Shown in pieces: positions 24,128-36,424 of a DNA stretch of 64,000 nt. Made by a program: the position numbers and the translations under genes. The notes below the pieces were generated by a model, which worked only from the letters and a program-made list of their open reading frames with translations, was not told the DNA's origin and did no database searches. Where the stretch lies: assembly GCA_029204225.1 (NCBI GenBank), contig CM055110.1, forward strand, positions 847,050 to 911,049, given 5' to 3'. The stretch's first letter is position 1, and every line of letters begins with the position of its first letter. The DNA comes from Diphasiastrum complanatum (lineage: Eukaryota; Streptophyta; Lycopodiopsida; Lycopodiales; Lycopodiaceae).

Positions 24128-26969
24128 GCTTGAACTGTAATCGAGATACAGACCGACTCCTTTACCATTTTCTTCGCATCGATAACTTGTTTAGGGGTCA
24201 TTTTATATCCCATCATGTAACTTGTCAGCTAAAGACAGGAATAGACCTGAAAACTAACCTCAAAAATGTGAAATATTTAATAGGTCACATAAATAGATTC
24301 AACACCTCTTTATTTCATAACATGGATCGATGACTCGAGAATTTATTTGTATAGGAGCAAACAATGAAGATGAATAAAAACAAATATTTAATCACAAACA
24401 AACTACTAACAAACAATTAGAGATAATTAATCTTGCCTGCAACAAACATCTACGAATATACTCAATATTGTCATGCAACATATATTAGTATTGTTTTCAT
24501 CTTGAATGTTCAATTGCTCCTAAAATTGATCAAACTCAACACCAACCTTAGTACTGAAGCCATCAACCAATGTACATTTTTTTTAATTGACAAAATGCTT
24601 TTCTTCTCATAAATTTTCAATAATTCTTATTATAAAACCCACAAAAATTAGCATTGCACAATGTATACATTGTTGACATCTCATAAATAGATAAAGTGAT
24701 GCATGGACCTATTAAATTTTCTTTTTTTAACATTTACACCATCTCGTGATTCATGCTATAGCACTTGTCTCTCAATAGAAAAACAATTTTTTTGATGTGA
24801 ATAAAATTCATACTGACTAAACATTTTGTAACGACTTTCAGACCATTGCAAAATTTGAGATATAATTAAGATAGTTTTTCCATTAAAATACCTATATTTG
24901 TTGCACCAATGGTAGTTACAAAGGATGTGAAAAGCAAACCAAAGAATCATTCATGTGGTTGTTTGTGGATCCTAGCTGGTATTATAAAAACTTGTCTATT
25001 GTTTTATATGGTCATTTTGTTGCGACCCCCATAAGTAGTTCATTTAATTGCTACAAAGTGCACATGATAGTAGAAGATTTTTTTATTCCACTCATGTGAG
25101 TGGATAGACTAAACATTAAAATTTTACTATAGAAATTTGTAGTATTTTGTCAGATTTGATTATATTTTATTTCTAAAAAATTGATCTTAGAATATTAGTT
25201 TGATTTTGCATTGAAATTGACCAATGCAATTTATTGATTTCTATCACAACTTAACCAACTCATGGACCGTATCTCTTGAATATCAAGCATGAACTTTGTT
25301 ATTTGGTCTAATTTTGCAGTGTATATGGAAGTAATATCCAAAGGACTTTAGCTTTTGAAATAAATTGTGCATCCTTTTCCATAGAAAACTGTTTGCTTCG
25401 ATTATTTTGATGAACTACCACTCTATAATAATGTGTAAGGTAGTCCATGGAGTACATAACATATTCATCTTGACATTTTTAATTCATGCTATTATACAAT
25501 GACTACCAATAATAACAATTTTCATAAAAATTACTTGAGGTGCCACTTAAAACTGGCTAGTTGTGAAGGATAATTATCATAGATGTTCGAAAACCTTTTC
25601 CAAAGTTGATAAAATATAAAGTTCAACATAATGAATATTTTGTTTGGTAAAAAGTGTTTATGTTCATCGCTATATTGTTCATAACTAGTGGTTTATATGC
25701 ATGTTGCACTTCTAAGTTCAAGTTTGAAGCCCTCTTTCTTTCACTCATTAAAGCTTTAATCTCTTGTCCATCAATGAGCTTCTTATTCATATGCCTATAA
25801 GCTTGGGCCAAATACAACTCCTACCTATAAAATTGAAACTTTCTATGACTATATAAATAGGTATTCCAAAATTTCATGTGAATTGCAAGATATAAATAGT
25901 TAAGTCACCATCAAATTTTTGAAATAGCATACATTTTAAAGTACTCTTGAATAATGGTTCGGCATGCTTTCTTGGATGGACCAAGTAGACAACTTTTTTT
26001 TGTCTTGTTTGTATATGTGATTTTGGAATATAGTGTATGTACGACTACTCTAAATCAACACTAACAATTTTATTTTCCATCCATAACTTCTCTTCCCTAA
26101 AATATGGTGTACCTCTTATTTTAGATAATTTTTTTCTACTTCAAAAAAATATAGTTACAAGAGAAACTTTATTCAATTTAAGCATGAAAACTTGCTATGT
26201 TGATCACATTCTTTGGCTATCCAAATCCATGAATATTTACTTCATTTGTTACTTGCACCAAAGTGATATACTCAATGAGCTTGTCATGAACTATCAAATA
26301 ATGTATCATCTACAGCCTTAGTAACTAGCCCTCCATTTGTAGGCTACCAAAACTCCTTTTTGCTTTTAAGCAAGCATGCTAACTAATATTAATATATAAG
26401 AAACCTTCAATCTCATTGTTATGCATACATTTTTCTTCTATGGACCTTAATCGGAGATGTCATCCTAATTAATGCCTTTTTTAGTGTGTTGAAAAGTCCC
26501 AATTTCTTGTTTGTGATAGGTAGGAGTAAGACAAATTGATTGTAAAAAGAGAATGTGTTATATATTCTATATACTAGCAAATAAAACTTCTTAGAGATGG
26601 CCTATGAATGACGACTTTGAAGCCTTATTAAAAAACTTCTAGGATTAATGTAATGATGCATTTTCCATAGTTTTTTTTGTGTCAAGTCCCAAACTAAAGA
26701 AGTATGAGATTTTTGTAGCGGAAACCAAGAGTATGATTAGGTCTAATATTTTTGTATAAAAATTATTATTCAAAAGAAAATAATGTAAACATAAATAATT
26801 TCACAATAAAAATGTAAAGTAGTGAATATTTTTAATATAGTTCAAGATTTCACAAGTAAAAATAAGTGCTTATCTATGAGTTTAGCAATTTAGATATTTT
26901 GGAGCATCAAACATTATGAAAGATGTTGGCATCATAGAAATAGATGGCAACACTAATTTGTGAAAAAGC
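24128..26969. other. AT-rich region without recognised genes
   Basis: About 2.8 kb of AT-rich sequence. Short open frames on both strands (for example 24756-24950 and 25623-25817 minus, 26037-26321 plus) have no recognisable motif. No LTR ends, primer sites or tandem arrays are evident. Probably decayed repeat DNA. Confidence 0.35.
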
Positions 26970-27638
26970 TTAAAAGATAGGAGGCGAATTATGTTGTTGC
27001 ACAAACTGTTGGATTTGGGCACTTATCTTGATCTTCTTGAGGCTAAATACTTGCTCAAGGATGTAAGTGTCCTCTTTGGATGCTTCACTGTTTAATCTCA
27101 AGAGAAGTTTACAAAATGCCTCAAACCATGTAAAAACATTAGATCCAAGAGAATACACTTGATGACTCAACCAATTGCTTTCTAAGTAGTTTGGAAACAT
27201 ATCTAAGCCATGAATGACTAGCAATATGTCCATACTAGAAGCATGATACAAGACAATAATTATCTCACTCCAACTATGAGATGTAGAAACCTCATAAAAG
27301 CAAGATGGTACATCAAGTAATAAAAGAGAAACATGAGAGAATATATTGGAGTGAATACCACCTGAAACTTGCCTCTCTTTACCATGAACTTTGATGCACA
27401 AAGACTCGGCCTTGCCCCTTGAAAATCCCCTTGAAACCATGTGTTGAGAAGACTCCTCCTCAAGCCTTGGCAAATCTCCATCATATACTTGGAATTTTGG
27501 TAGATTTGAGAATCCTACCATCATCCTCTTGATTGAAATTGGATGTTCCTTACTCCTTGTGTGCAAAGGAATATTGGCAAAGAAAATGGATCTATAAATC
27601 CCCAGAGTATCAACTATTGCAATCTTCATATCAAGCAC
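26970..27638 (-). pseudogene. Unrecognised 222-codon frame, possibly Copia post-integrase remnant
   Basis: The N-terminal third (IPLHTRSKEHPISIKRMMVGFS, then PRLEEESSQHMVSRGFSRGK and KVHGKERQV) is arranged like the Copia integrase end plus linker seen in element G (LETRTKEDPSSTRGIMLGYA, then LEEGSS). The rest (GIHSNIFSHV... to the stop) has no RT motif and is not recognised. It may be a decayed Copia piece followed by unrelated sequence. Confidence 0.35.
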
Positions 27639-27849
27639 TTTTGATAAGAGGTACCTCCAATTGAAGTCTTCAAGCTCTTAAGTCACATGAAATAGCACTA
27701 TCTTTGCTTCTACATGATGAAATGAGATCATCAAAATGAAAAAGATAAGAGAATTGATATGGCACTCTGAGAATCCATCATCATGGTGCATGGTTCTCTT
27801 TGTTGCATGCCAATTGCATCCAGCATCATCTGCAACCACACTACCTGAT

Positions 27850-28173
27850 TAGCGTTGATTGTGAAGATGCATCACTGAAGCGACAGTCTTCACTTTGTAC
27901 TTCTACTTTAATCTTTCCCATGCTTCATGGCTGCTTTCACAGTCTTCAATCTGCATGAGTATCTCTTTGTTGATGGATGAAACGATGATCGCCATTCATC
28001 TTTTCTGATTCACTCAGCTCTCCTTGTTTTTCCTCTGGAGGCTGAACTTCTGTGAGTTCGGTCACCGACCAGATGCCTTCATCCTTCAGAAGTGTTTTGA
28101 TTTTGAATTTTCATACTCTATAGTTTCTTCCATCAAGACTGATTGCTATTCTCGTCTGGATCGTTGTAGCCAT
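27850..28173 (-). pseudogene. Copia gag remnant (second gag family)
   Basis: The reverse complement starts ATGGCTACAACGATCCAGAC and carries, across frames, IVSSINKEILMQIEDCESSHEAW and SVMHLHNQ. It matches the gag remnant at 63458-63780 nearly word for word. The family differs from that of elements A-G. A stop and frame changes are present. Upstream in sense direction it adjoins the duplicated LTR-like block at 28182. Confidence 0.75.
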
Positions 28174-28239
28174 TGTAAGGTATCATCAAGATAGTGCACG
28201 AATGGATACATGAACCCAAGGTACTCATGTATAAGCATG

Positions 28240-28354
<115 letters not shown>

Positions 28355-28465
28355 TCTTTCCACGTGTGTATAACTATATATAGTATTCTACACACAAGAT
28401 TGCAAGGAATCACCAAGATAGTGCACGAATGGATACATGAACCCAAGAGAACTCAGTATAAGCAT

Positions 28466-28594
<129 letters not shown>

Positions 28595-28699
28595 TGTCTC
28601 TTTTCACGTGTGTATAGCTATATATAGTGTTAGCTGATGCCATGCCCCTGACATGTCGATGGAGTGACTCATCACCCAAAAATGGTTTTCAGCAGAGAT

Positions 28700-30060
28700 G
28701 AAGCTGAGAGCTTTCAAAAAAAATTTCCACTGTTTCAAATTTTTTTGGCACTTTGGAAATTTTGACCCTTTGACATTTTTTGCCCTTTTGAAAATTTTTC
28801 ACTCTTTTCCATTTTCGACCCTTTAAAATTTTAGTGACCCTTTGCAATTTTCCGCCTCTTTGAAATTTTATCAACCCATTATAATTTTTTGACCCTCCAA
28901 TTTTTTGAGATTTATTTATTTTTGGGTTTTTTGATATTTTCTAAATTTTGGATTTTCAAGTTTTCTTAATTGTTCAAGTTTTTCGAGACTTTAGAACTTT
29001 TGCAGTTTTCCAAATCTTAACATTTCTCGAGTTATTTCATTTTTTCAAGTTTTTTTATTTTATTCGAGGTTTTTTTTTTTTTTTTTTTTTTCAGTTTTTT
29101 GAGTTTTTTTGTTATTTTTTCTAGTTTTTCGAGTTTTTTGAGATTTCCGCCATTCCGTCCGACACTTTTTACGATCCAATGTCTTTTTTATCCATTGCAT
29201 GCATTTGCATCCGACATTATCACCCATCTTGCATCTGCGACCTCCATTTTAGTTGTACCCAATGACCTTCCAATTGGATCCGTTGTTTTTTATAATTTTC
29301 AGATTTTTCGAGAAAATAATATTTTTTGAGTTTCTCAAGTTTTTTCAAGTTTTTCGATTTTTTCAACTTTTTTGATTTTTCTCAATCTTGCATCCCATAT
29401 TTTTGCATCCAACGCCCTTCACTTCCACCGACATCCATCTCATTTGCATCTGACGCCCTTCCTCCTCAGTTGCATCCGACACCCTTCATTTACATTCGCC
29501 GCTCTCATCTGCAGTTTCATCCGACGATTTTTCTACTTTTTCAAGTTTTTCAAAATTTGGATTTTTCAATACTTCATGATTTTTCGATACTTTCCATTTT
29601 TCGATTCCCTGTAATTTTTTTTTCACTTTTAAATTTTTCGAGTTTTTGGATTTTAAATTTTGTGAGTTCTTTCGAATTTTTAAATTTTTTTGAGTTTTTC
29701 AGAGTTTTCAAGTTTTTTCGAGGTTTTTTTGTTTTATCATGTTTTTCGAGTTTCTTTTGATTTTTCCATTTTTTTTCAAGGTTTTTTTATTTTTTCGATA
29801 CTTGCCATTTTCAATCCTTTGTCATTTTTTTCACTTGAGAATTTTTTGATACGCGACTCGATGTTTTCAAAATTTTTTGATATTGTATGGACTCGAAAAT
29901 TTTGAGACATTTCGATATCAAAAACAGATTTTTCGCTACCATATCGACTCGATTTTTCGAGTTTTTTTTTAGTCACTATAAATTTTTTTGATACTTTATA
30001 TGTTTTGATCCTTTGTACATTTTTTGATACTTTTAGATTTTCGAGTTGAGGACATATTTG
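28700..30060. repeat. T-rich low-complexity block with TTTTTCGAG-type quasi-repeats
   Basis: About 1.35 kb of extreme T bias on the + strand. 28730-28910 has loosely repeated TTTTGACCCTTTGA-like words; 28960-30020 has many TTTTTCGAGTTTT variants; 29170-29530 is an island with repeated TTGCATCCGACRCCCTTC-like words. Long Phe/Ser-rich frames here are composition artefacts. It resembles an expanded version of the T-rich (sense) gypsy leader at 62040-62110, but that link is only suggestive. Confidence 0.6.
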
Positions 30061-30277
30061 TCTCAGAGGCAATCTCATTGAGAAGATTAATTTCCTCTAG
30101 TGGAGTTCGCTCATAGTAGTAGAAAATACTTTGATATAGGCTATACTCTGTCATGTATGGTTTTCAACCTAAATCTTCAACTGTAGTGGAGATAAAATCT
30201 ATTAAGATTTAGAAGGTTACATATTTTTTGCTCGAGGTGCAAGAAATGATGCATAGTACTTTAATACAAGGTTAAAA

Positions 30278-30416
30278 CTATGCAAATGTTAAATGTTCTC
30301 CTATAGATGTTATATGTGGTTGACTGGGTATATCTTAAGATTCCTAAACACTATGCAAATGTTAAATGATCTCCTATAGATGTTATATGACTGGGTATAT
30401 CTTAAGATTCCTAAGC
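30278..30416. repeat. Tandem duplication, period 73 bp
   Basis: CTATGCAAATGTTAAATG...TTCCTAA occurs at 30278-30350 and again at 30351-30416; the second copy lacks about 7 bp (TGGTTGA). Confidence 0.9.
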
Positions 30417-30419
30417 ATC

Positions 30420-31880
30420 CTACGCGTATGTGTATGTGGAATTATATATTGTCTACGAGATATTGTGGAATGTCTTGAATTATAAAGAACATTGGTTTTT
30501 GAGTTTATAAATTTGATCTCTAGAGTAAAGCCATGACTCACCCAATCTTTCATATAAGCTAGTGATACTCTCTCGGTTCTAGCTCAATTGGAGGATTTTA
30601 TCGCTTGGTTTGCTTTTGGAACCTAAAGTACTCAAAATTAGAGATAATAGATTAAGACATTATAGTATCTTTGAGTACTTGATTAAGAGGAAAGGATATA
30701 TTGAGGATGTTGATTCTTGGAAAGAGTTTAAAGTATCAAAAAGAACTTCCATAATTTCCACTTTTGAGGACAAAAGTTATTCAAAGAGGGAAGAAGGTTA
30801 TGGCCATGTATGGTTTTCAAGAATTCGGAATAATCATATACATGGAAATAAGGCCTCAATGTCAAGTTATGTTATTATGCCTTGATATTCCAATCATTGA
30901 GACAAGATTATAATCACTTGAGATTGTCTAAGGTATGCCAAGCATACATAGTGTGTGTAGTTGAGCTCGGTTTGCACAAGGGTTGTCGGGGCACATGCAT
31001 AAGGATTTCTAGGCATAAATAACCTAGAGGAAATTCGCCCTCCTAACTCTTGGACTTCAACTTCTACACTTCTGGTTTTCCTCGCTAATCAAGTACTTAC
31101 AACCAATAGTTCAAGGGGTGAAACTTTTGGTTACTAATCATAGGCTTCTACTTGCTTGGGTGGTTTGGCTCCCAAGTGCTTTTTTTGGGTGTCCTTGTAG
31201 GTTGGCGGCTCCTCACAATTATTTGAATTTATTAGCTTTATATGCGATACCCATTTAGATATGACCACCATAGCATATGAAGAATCTTTGTTGATTCACA
31301 TGAATCTTACGATATTAGTGGCCATTAATATCATGTGAGCTCAACAAGAGAACCAAGCTTCAAATCATTTCTTGGTTTTAAGTATTGTCGCCATAAATGT
31401 AACCCTTAATCATAGGTTCTTGTATATCCTTTGAATATGCTATTTCCTAAATGCAAGATTGAGTTGAGTAAATTATAATGCCATTGAAGATGCTCTTTTG
31501 TAAGTGTATGATTGAGTAAAGTTGATTTCAAACCCTAAATAACATTTTTTAGTATTCTCTCAATATCAATCACAATTGGAACTTGAGGGGCATAAGCTCC
31601 TTTCAAATTGAAATATCTTTTAACTAAGATATTGAGTTTTAATTGAAATTTAGCTATACATTTCAAAAGCGAAATTTCAAAATATTTAGCCTTTTGTAAA
31701 CATAGTCTTGCTATATTTGAGAAGGAGAATTTTACACAATTGAAATTTGACTTTTCAAAAGTAAAGTAATTTTTAAAATTCCTTTCTATGTGCACTTTTT
31801 AATTTTTTTTTAGCTTTCTTTGAAAGGTAGTTAGATAGTTGACTTGCATTGCACCTTTGAAAATTCCAAGTTTGAGCACA
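30420..31880. other. Unassigned sequence
   Basis: No recognised coding, LTR or tandem feature. A 91-codon + frame at 30610-30885 and an 86-codon - frame at 31535-31795 have no family motif. Confidence 0.3.
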
Positions 31881-31881
31881 T

Positions 31882-31883
<2 letters not shown>

Positions 31884-31937
<54 letters not shown>
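31884..31937. repeat. (CT)27 microsatellite
   Basis: A perfect CT run of 54 bp, shortly before the duplicated 197 bp unit starting at 31981. Confidence 0.95.
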
Positions 31938-31940
<3 letters not shown>

Positions 31941-31980
31941 TAATTAGGAATTTTCACCCATTTTCTAGTTCATTTTTCAG

Positions 31981-32372
31981 CTCCAACACACTAATCTCCC
32001 ACCATGTTTCCAACCCATTTCCAAACACACTTGGTATCTTTTGGAACAATTGTATTACCAACCCTTATGGGACTAATGAACATCCCCATGTCACATGAGT
32101 AGCCCCAACAATGACTTTATGTCAACGCATAGACATGAGGACCAATCATCATTCAGAGTATGTGTTTCAATTTTAACCTCCAACACACTAATCGTCTGAC
32201 ATGTTTCCTATCCATTTTCTAATGCACTTGGTTTCTTTTGGAGTGATTGTATTACCAACCCTTATAATGGGAAGTCTAATGAACATCCCACATGTCATGT
32301 GACTAGCCCCAAGTATGACTCTCTCTCCATGCGGATACATGTGGACCAATCATCATTCACAAATCATGTTTC
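31981..32372. repeat. Tandem duplication, period 197 bp
   Basis: Copies at 31981-32177 and 32178-32372 share CTCCAACACACTAATC, TTGTATTACCAACCCTTAT, ACCAATCATCATTCA and more, with scattered differences. A (CT)n tract precedes copy 1 and another follows copy 2, so the repeated unit may really include the microsatellite. Confidence 0.88.
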
Positions 32373-32382
32373 ATCTATTGTG

Positions 32383-32385
<3 letters not shown>

Positions 32386-32449
<64 letters not shown>
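32386..32449. repeat. (CT)32 microsatellite
   Basis: A perfect 64 bp CT run directly downstream of the second 197 bp unit. Confidence 0.95.
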
Positions 32450-32451
<2 letters not shown>

Positions 32452-34100
32452 CCCTCCCTCCACCCAAAATAGGATGGCCACATGAATTTGTGAATATTCA
32501 TTGGTTTTTTGTAGCATAATCACATGCAAAAGCAATGACCTTCTCCACTTGACACTTATGTTATGTGTTGCCTTGCATCTAGAGAGGCACCCCCACCTGC
32601 AAGAAAAATGAACTCCACCTACAACTAATGCTTTGTGTTGTCCTTGCATCCATGGAAGCATGCCACATGCCAGGTACCGGTTATGCTACATGTTGCCTTG
32701 GCAAAGGGTGGCATCCACGGGACCACATCATCAAGAGGTAGGAAATTACATATTGATTACTAAGATCATTGGCAGTCCCCACCAATGCCTACACATTCAG
32801 CTTGAACCCTACACATCACCTTCAAAGCCACAAATTTTGAGCTTTTTTTTTTGGCTATAAGATGGTTAATTGTAATCAGGCTGTCAACGATGTTGGGGTA
32901 AGCACGAGGATGGCGTTACACATGGGATCTCTTGGTGTTGACGTTTGCATCAACAAGGTTACGATGTATCAATTTTTACTATGACGTGAAATTTGCAACT
33001 TTTGTTGGTTCTCCTTGAAACATGGCTTGGTTTAGCGGGCTCTCAAGGAGGTTCTTTTGTGAAACCACCTCAATTTACTTGATTTCACATTGTGTAAGAG
33101 TAACGTGCATTATCCTGCTTTGTCAATTGCCTAGCATAACAAGGCTGAAATTGGTTAGGTAACCTTTTCCAATTGTCATGAGCTTTCGTGTAGCCCAACA
33201 TCATAAAATCCAAAGTCCCAAAACTTAGAAAATGTAAAGTGAATTCTTACCTCCTTTTGTTGACTTGAGTTTTCCTTGTGATAATATTTTCAATAAAAAA
33301 TGGATTCCTACTAACTAATAAGGTTGTGAAATTGGTTGATTCTGCACGGAACCCAGCTTGCCCTACCATGAGAGTCGGGTACCTACTCACACTGTCCTCT
33401 TTTATTCTCCACATGCATTGCTCTCCCCTTATCTGTATCTTTCATGATTCATTCCCTATTCCTATCTTCTTTCTTTCTCTCTCTCTCTCGAGTCTCTCTC
33501 TCTCTCTTTCTCATTTATTCATAATGTGTAGCTCATAATTTAGCAAAGAGTGATATCACTACACACGCTCACAACACAAGGAAACGCACGCCTTTTCAGC
33601 TTTGGCACGCTTCCTCTTTTAGGACTTAGCCGACTTAGGGATCGGATCTGTCTGTCTTTTTCCTTCCTTCCTTCCTTTCCTAGGGTGGGGTGAGGTGGGG
33701 TGGGTTCCATGATGAAAGCATCAACCATGGCCGCCCCCTCTCACATCCAAGGAATGAACGATCGTGGTGGCTCAACAGCAGATGGCTTGCTGGCAACCCA
33801 TCTTCCTCTCTGTAAAATAAACATCTTCCCCTCATCACCGACTCCTCCCTTTTTTCTTTGCTGCATACTTTTCTCCCTTTTAAAGATCCCTTTTCCACTG
33901 TGTCGTAAAAGAATCTCTGTCTCTCTCTATCGCCGTCTCTCTCTTTCATTCATATTGCTGTTTTACTTATTTGTGTCCTTGAGCGGTGAGCTTAGCTCTA
34001 GCTCCAGAGCCTAAGCTTCGACTTCCCTGCATCCATTTCCTCAGCTGAACTAGCTCATCATCAGCTATGCAGGAAGCAGCTTAGGCTGAGTATTACCTCT
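32450..34100. other. Intergenic sequence upstream of the GH17 gene
   Basis: No coding region is recognised. A word like TTATGTTATGTGTTGCCTTGCATC recurs in variants at about 32549, 32624 and 32675. 33470-33510 and 33900-33950 are CT-rich. The latter part (33640 onward) may contain promoter and 5' untranslated sequence of the glucanase gene; no TATA box could be assigned with confidence. Confidence 0.4.
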
Positions 34101-34103
34101 TAT

Positions 34104-34337
34104 GTTGGCTAGGTGTTCACTCTTTCTGCTACAGTGCCGCGTCTGCTGTCAAGGATACAATAAAGGAGCTAGCCTGGTTTTCAGGTTGGCTGGATCTTCA
34201 CACTGCTGCATCCGCTTTCAAGAGGTAGTATAGCAAAGGAACTAGCCTGGTTCTTAATTTGGCTGGGTCTTCACTCTTTCTTACGCAGTTCTGCATCTGC
34301 TGTCGAGAGACATATCGAAGGAGCTAGTCTATTTTTG
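34104..34337 (+). repeat. ~78 bp minisatellite, three diverged units
   Basis: Units at about 34104-34182, 34183-34257 and 34258-34337 share GTTGGCTGGGTCTTCACTCT, TGCRTCTGCTGTC and AAGGAGCTAGCCTGGTT. A fourth partial unit (ATCTGGCGTGATCTTGGCTG) follows. The array lies about 440-670 bp upstream of the GH17 start codon, in promoter or leader position. Confidence 0.82.
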
Positions 34338-34773
34338 GATCTGGCGTGATCTTGGCTGAGCATATGTGCTGCCGTCTGTTGATGCCATTGGGTTGGGTGG
34401 GTGTGTGCAGTTCTTGCCTTCTGTTGTATGTTCTGCTGCGAGGAAGCAGGATTATGTATCTTTGGTATCTTCTTCATGATTTAGTGCTGCTGGTGAGAGA
34501 TATGCAAGTGATGCCTCCTCAAGATTTCAGTCAGATCAACCCATCCTCGGCTCCTACTTTTGTTGATGATCCCAGTTTCTTCTTGAATGCGTTTCTCAGC
34601 TTTCTGCCATCCTCCTACTTTTCTTTCGTCTGGAAATCTCTCTCTGCACCATCAGCTTTAAGCCCTATGACTGCCAATCTACTCAGAGATTGATTTACTT
34701 CTGCTGAACATTAGAAGATCTGTCATTGCTCTGAGCTGAAATCTAGTTCATAGGTTTATTGTAGAAGGAAGGG

Positions 34774-36390
34774 ATGACTACTTACCGTTACAAACATAAT
34801 GACAGAAGGAGGTCAGGCACCACGAAGCTACTCACTCTGTGCATCATCCTTATCTTCTTGGCCGCAGCTGCTGGTAAGTAAAACACAAATTGAGATTTTG
34901 GCACGAAGCTCTGTGGAATAAAAGCTGCCTTTGTTGTGTGTTTATGTTTAGGGTCAATCTGTCACAAAAGCACATCCCACAAAGTAATATATTTTGTACG
35001 TTATCATTGCTGCTCAGCCGTATGTTGTGTTTTCCCTCTAATACTTTTCATTATATCTGTTTATCTGAGAGAATTTTATCGCTCTTGCGATCGTTAACCA
35101 TGTTCTGCATCATGGGCAGTTTCCATCGCATACCTTGTTATACAAACTCGAAGACCGACAATTGGAGTCAATTATGGCCGGGTAGCTGACAATTTACCCC
35201 CACCCAGCCAGGTGGTGGCCATCATTAAGAGCTTGAAGATTGGAAAAGTTAAAATCTATGACGCCAATCCTCAGGTACTCACTGCATTTGCCAACTCTGG
35301 TTTACAATTATCTATAATGGTCACAAACCAGGAGGTTCAGGGCGTTGGATCTAGCCAGGGAACCTCTGATCAGTGGGTTCAGCAGAATGTGGTGGCTTGG
35401 TATAAATCTGTGAAAATCATCATGGTTATTGTGGGAAATGAAATCCTTTCAGATTATGGCAACCAGGCACTGTGGAACAGCCTGGTGCCGGCGATGCGAA
35501 ACATTCGAGCATCGCTGGTGAGGTTCAATCTGGGAAGCGTCATGGTGACTTCATCCCTTGCTATTGACTGCTTAGGAAGCTCATTTCCCCCTTCTAATGG
35601 GACTTTTAGACCGGATATTGCGTCTTCTGTAATCCAGCCCATGTTAGAGTTTCTAAGCAGTACAAATGCCTATTTTTTCATCAATGTATACCCTTACTTT
35701 GCGTGGGCGGACAATCTTAAACAGATCTCATTGGAGTATGCAACCTTTGGCTCCAGCAATGTAGTGGTGTCTGATGGAAGTTTTCACTACAACAATCTGC
35801 TTGATGCCCAGCTTGATGCACTGGTGTCTGCAATGGACAAATTAGGGTACCATAATGTCGACGTTTCCATCAGTGAAACAGGATGGCCCAGCCTTGGCGA
35901 CCCCAACCAGCCTGGGACAAATATCTCCACAGCTGCAGATTTCAATAGAAGATTAGTGAGGAAGGCATTATGGAAACCAAGAGGCACCCCTCGACGACCC
36001 GGGAAGTACATCCCAACATACATCTTTGCGTTGTTCAACGAGGATCTAAAGCCTGGCCCAACCACAGAACGCAACTGGGGACTTTTATATCCAAATGGAA
36101 CCAGAGTATACGACATAGATCTCACAGGCCGCCAAAAAGTCTCTGATTATTCCTCATCCGCGCCATTCCAAGTTACATTACCGTCAGTTTCCCAAACTTC
36201 CATCTCTCCAGGCAATTCATCTTCTCAATCAAACTTCGGAACCTCACAGCAATCCTTGCAGCAGTCCGAAAAAAGTGGTGGCACGCAATGGTGTGTGGTG
36301 AACTTATATGTCTCTTACCTCACATGCCTCTTATGCCTTCAACATCTACTATCAAGCAGCAAAGGCCACTGGTGGAACTTGCAACTTTAG
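34774..36390 (+). CDS. GH17 beta-1,3-glucanase (endo-glucanase-like), two exons, damaged X8 tail
   Basis: Exon 1 is 34774-34873 (ATG, then a Lys/Arg-rich stretch and hydrophobic LLTLCIILIFLAAAA) and ends G|GTAAGT; the acceptor GGGCAG at 35114-35119 continues in frame (phase 1) to VSIAYLVIQTRRP. The hydrophobic segment is a signal peptide or anchor, so the product enters the secretory pathway. The mature start IGVNYGRVADNLPPPSQVV, KVKIYDANPQVL, MVIVGNEIL (general acid Glu), INVYPYFAWAD, VSISETGWPSLGD (nucleophile Glu) and YIFALFNEDLKPGPTTERNWGL are all classic GH17 motifs. The family hydrolyses beta-1,3-glucan (callose), acting in the wall, at plasmodesmata or in defence. After a Ser-rich linker the X8/CBM43 domain begins at GGTQWCVV but switches frame and ends at the TAG at 36388-36390. 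The catalytic part looks functional; the C-terminus does not. Confidence 0.9.
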
Positions 36391-36424
36391 CGACGCTGCA
36401 GTTTTGACCAGCATTGATCCAAGT
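36289..36424 (+). pseudogene. Remnant of X8/CBM43 domain, internal deletion and frame change
   Basis: WCVV at 36289-36300 is the X8 start. In a different frame from 36320 comes SHASYAFNIYYQAAKATGG followed by TCNFSDAAVLTSIDPS, the typical second half, up to TAG at 36422-36424 (or an intron donor A|GTTAGC at 36421). Only about 20 bp separate the halves where an intact domain has about 45 codons, including several Cys. A possible last exon after CAG at 36594-36596 contains SSCAYSLT and a stop, reminiscent of the usual GSCxYP ending but out of phase. Confidence 0.7.

Noticed and set aside
29099-29905. Phe/Ser-rich open frames in the T-rich block
   Set aside because: Low-complexity T bias removes stop codons; no start context, motif or conservation is visible.
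33540-34014. Arg/Glu-rich minus ORFs and a Leu/Phe-rich plus ORF upstream of GH17
   Set aside because: They arise from CT-rich sequence on opposite strands and lack any recognisable domain.
34346-34693. 115-codon ORF just before the GH17 gene
   Set aside because: It overlaps the end of the minisatellite, has no family motif and ends before the true first exon; probably leader sequence.
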